Positions 5,520-7,255 of a DNA stretch of 7,255 bases are shown one piece after another. A program made the position numbers and the translations under genes. The notes below the pieces were generated by a model. It saw only the letters and a program-made list of their open reading frames with translations. It was not told the origin of the DNA and did no database searches. The DNA comes from DATAQC01 sp038238185 (GTDB lineage: Bacteria; Actinomycetota; Acidimicrobiia; Acidimicrobiales; AC-14): NCBI GenBank assembly GCA_038238185.1, contig JBBRXY010000124.1, positions 1-7,255 of the forward strand, in the 5' to 3' direction. Every line of letters begins with the position of its first letter. The first letter of the stretch is position 1.

Positions 5520-6502
5520 GCCGCGTCCGCGACCACCTCATGGCCTGGGCCACCGGTGGTGGCCGGCTCGGGTCGGCGATCGACACCGGCAAAGGCGCCC
5601 ACACACGCCGCCACCGAGCTCTCCAGGGCCGCCAGGTCGTAGCCGCCTTCCAGGAACCCCACGCAGCGGCCACGAGGGGCCAGCGAGGCCGAGCGTCGGC
5701 CCAGGTCGGCATAGTCGCCGGCCGACAACCCGAGACTGGTGAGGGGACAGGCCCGGTGAGCGTCGAAGCCCGCCGAGACGAGCACCCAGGTGGGATCGAA
5801 CGCCGCCGCCGCCGGGGCCACCACCTCGTCGAACGCCGCCCCGTACACGTCGCCGGTGGCGCCGGGCGGCAAGGGGAGGTTCACCGTGAGTCCCGCACCC
5901 CGCCCCTCGCCCGTCTCGGTGAGACGGCCGGTTCCGGGGTACAGGGGCCACTGATGCATCGACACGTAGAGCACCCGGGGGTCGGTCCAGAAGGCGTCCT
6001 GGGTACCGTTTCCGTGGTGGGCATCCCAGTCCACAATCACCACCCGCTCCCCCTCGGCCGCCAGGGTGGCGGCACACACGGCCAGGTTGTTGAGCAGGCA
6101 GAAACCCATGGCGCGGCTGGGCGTGGCGTGGTGGCCGGGTGGACGCACCACGCAGAATGCCGCCTCGGCCTGGCCGTCCCTGAGACGGCTTACCGCGTCG
6201 AGGCCGGCGCCCACGGCCCGCATGGCGGCCTTCCACGACTCGCGCCCGGCCCGGGTGTCGCCGTCGATCTGGCCTCCGCCGTCGGCGCAGAACTGTTCGA
6301 GGGCGTCGACAAACGCCCGGTCATGGACGACTGCGATCTCGTCGATCGTGGCGGCCCGGGGTTCGACTCGCACCAAGTCGTCGCCGAGGCCCAGGGACTC
6401 GATGCCGGCGAGGGCGGCCCTCAGCCGGTCGGGATGCTCCGGGTGACCGGCACCGGCGTCGTGAGCGGCAAACGCCGGATGGCTCTCGCAAAGCACGCGC
6501 AC
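5504..6502 (-). CDS. Histone deacetylase family hydrolase (AcuC/acetylpolyamine amidohydrolase-like)
   Basis: A 332-residue zinc-dependent deacetylase of the arginase/deacetylase fold. Bacterial members remove acetyl groups from lysines (as AcuC does) or from acetylated polyamines or other small amides; the substrate here is unknown. The full catalytic set is visible: HPEHPDRL near the start (20-27), the paired histidines in RPPGHHA (120-126), DWDAHHGNG (158-166) with zinc ligands D160 and H162, third ligand D247 in SAGFDAH (243-249), and the transition-state tyrosine Y288 in LEGGYD (284-289). The PGHHA and MGFCLLNN wording resembles the class II-like bacterial group. GTG at 6502 was chosen, with GGAA eight bases upstream; a GTG two codons later is possible. 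The gene diverges from the membrane protein gene with only 14 bases between start codons. Its last codons and stop lie in a tandem repeat; downstream on the same strand is the pcnA-like gene. Length is normal and no active-site residue is missing. Confidence 0.93.
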   Translation of the reverse strand: MRVLCESHPAFAAHDAGAGHPEHPDRLRAALAGIESLGLGDDLVRVEPRAATIDEIAVVHDRAFVDALEQFCADGGGQIDGDTRAGRESWKAAMRAVGAGLDAVSRLRDGQAEAAFCVVRPPGHHATPSRAMGFCLLNNLAVCAATLAAEGERVVIVDWDAHHGNGTQDAFWTDPRVLYVSMHQWPLYPGTGRLTETGEGRGAGLTVNLPLPPGATGDVYGAAFDEVVAPAAAAFDPTWVLVSAGFDAHRACPLTSLGLSAGDYADLGRRSASLAPRGRCVGFLEGGYDLAALESSVAACVGAFAGVDRRPEPATTGGPGHEVVADAARLRA

Positions 6503-6516
6503 CGCGCCATTCCATC

Positions 6517-7092
6517 ATGAGTCAAGGAACTGAGCCCGACCCGCGCCTGGCCAAGCTCAGTGCTGTCGTCGTGAAGGTCGAAGGCGCGACCCGCAGGCTG
6601 GCTCGGCTGGTTACGGCCGCTGCGGTCGTTGGTTGCGCCAGTGGCCTGGCCCTGTGGTGGGCCACCGATGGGCGCCGGATCCACGACGTCGGACAGTCCA
6701 CGGCGGCGTCCCTCGTAGTGCTGGTCCTGTGCCTGGTCCCTGCGGGCTGGTTGCTCAATGTGCGCTTCTCGCTCCTCGCCCTGCTCGAGCTTCCCGGGAA
6801 ACTGGGCGGAGTGACGATGAGACGAGGACCAGAGCTAATGCGCAGAGCCCGACGGGAGATACCGGCCGAGCACGAGACCGACGGAGGCCCTCGACTACCG
6901 CCAGGGCGGTTCGCTGCGACGCGAGCTCTTCGGGGACTGGTCCGCGACTACGGCGACGTAGTGGGCTCGTGGGCAACCGTGGCCCAGCTCGTGACCCCGA
7001 CCTTCTGGGCCTTGACCGCTCTCGCCCTGGTGGCCGTGCCGATCATGGTGGCCGTCGCCGCTGTGGCCGGCCTGCTGGCGGTCTTCTCCTGA
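6517..7092 (+). CDS. Three-helix membrane protein of unknown function
   Basis: A 191-residue protein I do not recognise. It starts with a short charged cytoplasmic-looking segment (1-30), then a hydrophobic segment at about 31-49, a second at about 64-90 (long, possibly a hairpin or one helix plus an amphipathic part), a basic, arginine-rich soluble loop (about 100-145) and a final strongly hydrophobic segment at 163-190 reaching almost to the C-terminus. No signal-peptide cleavage site is evident. By the positive-inside rule the Arg-rich loop (MRRGPELMRRARRE, 101-114) should be cytoplasmic. The ATG lacks a clear ribosome-binding site and is only 14 bases from the divergent deacetylase start, so it may be leaderless, or the true start may be further in, for example the GTG at codon 19. 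It converges on the last gene of the window with a 19-base gap. Being a gene is likely from composition and length; no function is proposed. Confidence 0.75.
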   Translation: MSQGTEPDPRLAKLSAVVVKVEGATRRLARLVTAAAVVGCASGLALWWATDGRRIHDVGQSTAASLVVLVLCLVPAGWLLNVRFSLLALLELPGKLGGVTMRRGPELMRRARREIPAEHETDGGPRLPPGRFAATRALRGLVRDYGDVVGSWATVAQLVTPTFWALTALALVAVPIMVAVAAVAGLLAVFS

Positions 7093-7111
7093 GGCGCGGG
7101 CCGGCGGACTT

Positions 7112-7255
7112 TCAGGCCCGTGATCGCCGGCGGGTGACGGCGTTGTAGATCAACAGCACGATGACGGCACCGACAATCGACCCGAAGATCCCGGCCGGGC
7201 TGAGACCGCGGTCGTTGGCGTCGCTACGGAACAGCACGTCAGCGAGAAATCCGCC
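7112..7255 (-). CDS. GlsB/YeaQ/YmgE-type stress-response membrane protein, C-terminal end (partial)
   Basis: An open frame enters from the right edge on the minus strand and ends in TGA at 7114-7112, giving 47 residues. It reads as GGFLADVLF, a short polar linker (RSDANDRGLSP), then a glycine-punctuated transmembrane helix AGIFGSIVGAVIVLLIYNAV (20-39) and a basic tail TRRRSRA. The pattern of a G-x-L-A helix, a small loop, and a second helix with Gly-x3-Gly and a closing Arg-rich end is that of the small two- or three-helix GlsB/YeaQ/YmgE (transglycosylase-associated) inner-membrane proteins of about 80-100 residues. These are often linked to general stress, but their molecular role is poorly defined. 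The N-terminal helix and start are outside the window, so the family call rests on half the protein. It converges with the preceding membrane protein gene. Confidence 0.7.
   Translation of the reverse strand, partial: GGFLADVLFRSDANDRGLSPAGIFGSIVGAVIVLLIYNAVTRRRSRA

Noticed and set aside
5147..6520. Long + strand open frame (457 codons) opposite the deacetylase gene
   Set aside because: It is antisense to a complete deacetylase with all catalytic residues and contains the repeat as a reiterated peptide; no family resemblance.
7100..7131. Inverted repeat GCCGGCG ... CGCCGGC between the two last genes
   Set aside because: The 7-base arms enclose an 18-base loop, one arm lies inside coding sequence, and such GC arms are common at this base composition; too weak to call a terminator.

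Overview
The window is about 70% G+C with GTG starts and tightly packed genes. It probably comes from a high-GC actinobacterium, possibly of the Acidimicrobiia type. The two best lineage clues are the tail of an actinobacterial-type inositol-3-phosphate synthase at the left edge and a CCA-adding enzyme closely resembling mycobacterial PcnA. In many actinobacteria both genes lie in the replication-origin half of the chromosome. The placement is inference; there is no rRNA or other phylogenetic marker.

Layout. Bases 1-219 (+) hold the end of ino1. Bases 257-994 (+) hold a small class I SAM-dependent methyltransferase. A hairpin at 1042-1060 separates it from a convergent minus-strand block. Read in transcription order (right to left), that block is: a histone-deacetylase-family hydrolase (6502-5504); a 24-bp tandem repeat that copies the end of that gene; the pcnA-like tRNA nucleotidyltransferase (5413-4043); a 67-residue orphan protein (3996-3793); a beta-class DNA methyltransferase with an extra C-terminal domain (3780-2293); a 68-residue acidic protein (2296-2090); and a 333-residue protein with a PD-x10-EWK nuclease-like motif (2097-1096). 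To the right, a three-helix membrane protein (6517-7092, +) diverges from the deacetylase gene. The end of a GlsB/YeaQ/YmgE-type membrane protein (7255-7112, -) runs off the window.

The noteworthy part is 1096-3996. The last three genes overlap by 4 and 8 bases, so they are almost certainly co-translated, and they look like an uncharacterised restriction-modification or defence cassette inserted between housekeeping genes. The proposal is that the methyltransferase protects host DNA, the 333-residue protein is the candidate nuclease, and the acidic 68-residue protein is a partner, regulator or detached N-terminus of the nuclease. This is inferred from motifs and gene order, not demonstrated. 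No stretch longer than 300 bases lacks a gene. I found no tRNA, rRNA, CRISPR array, insertion sequence or recognisable riboswitch.
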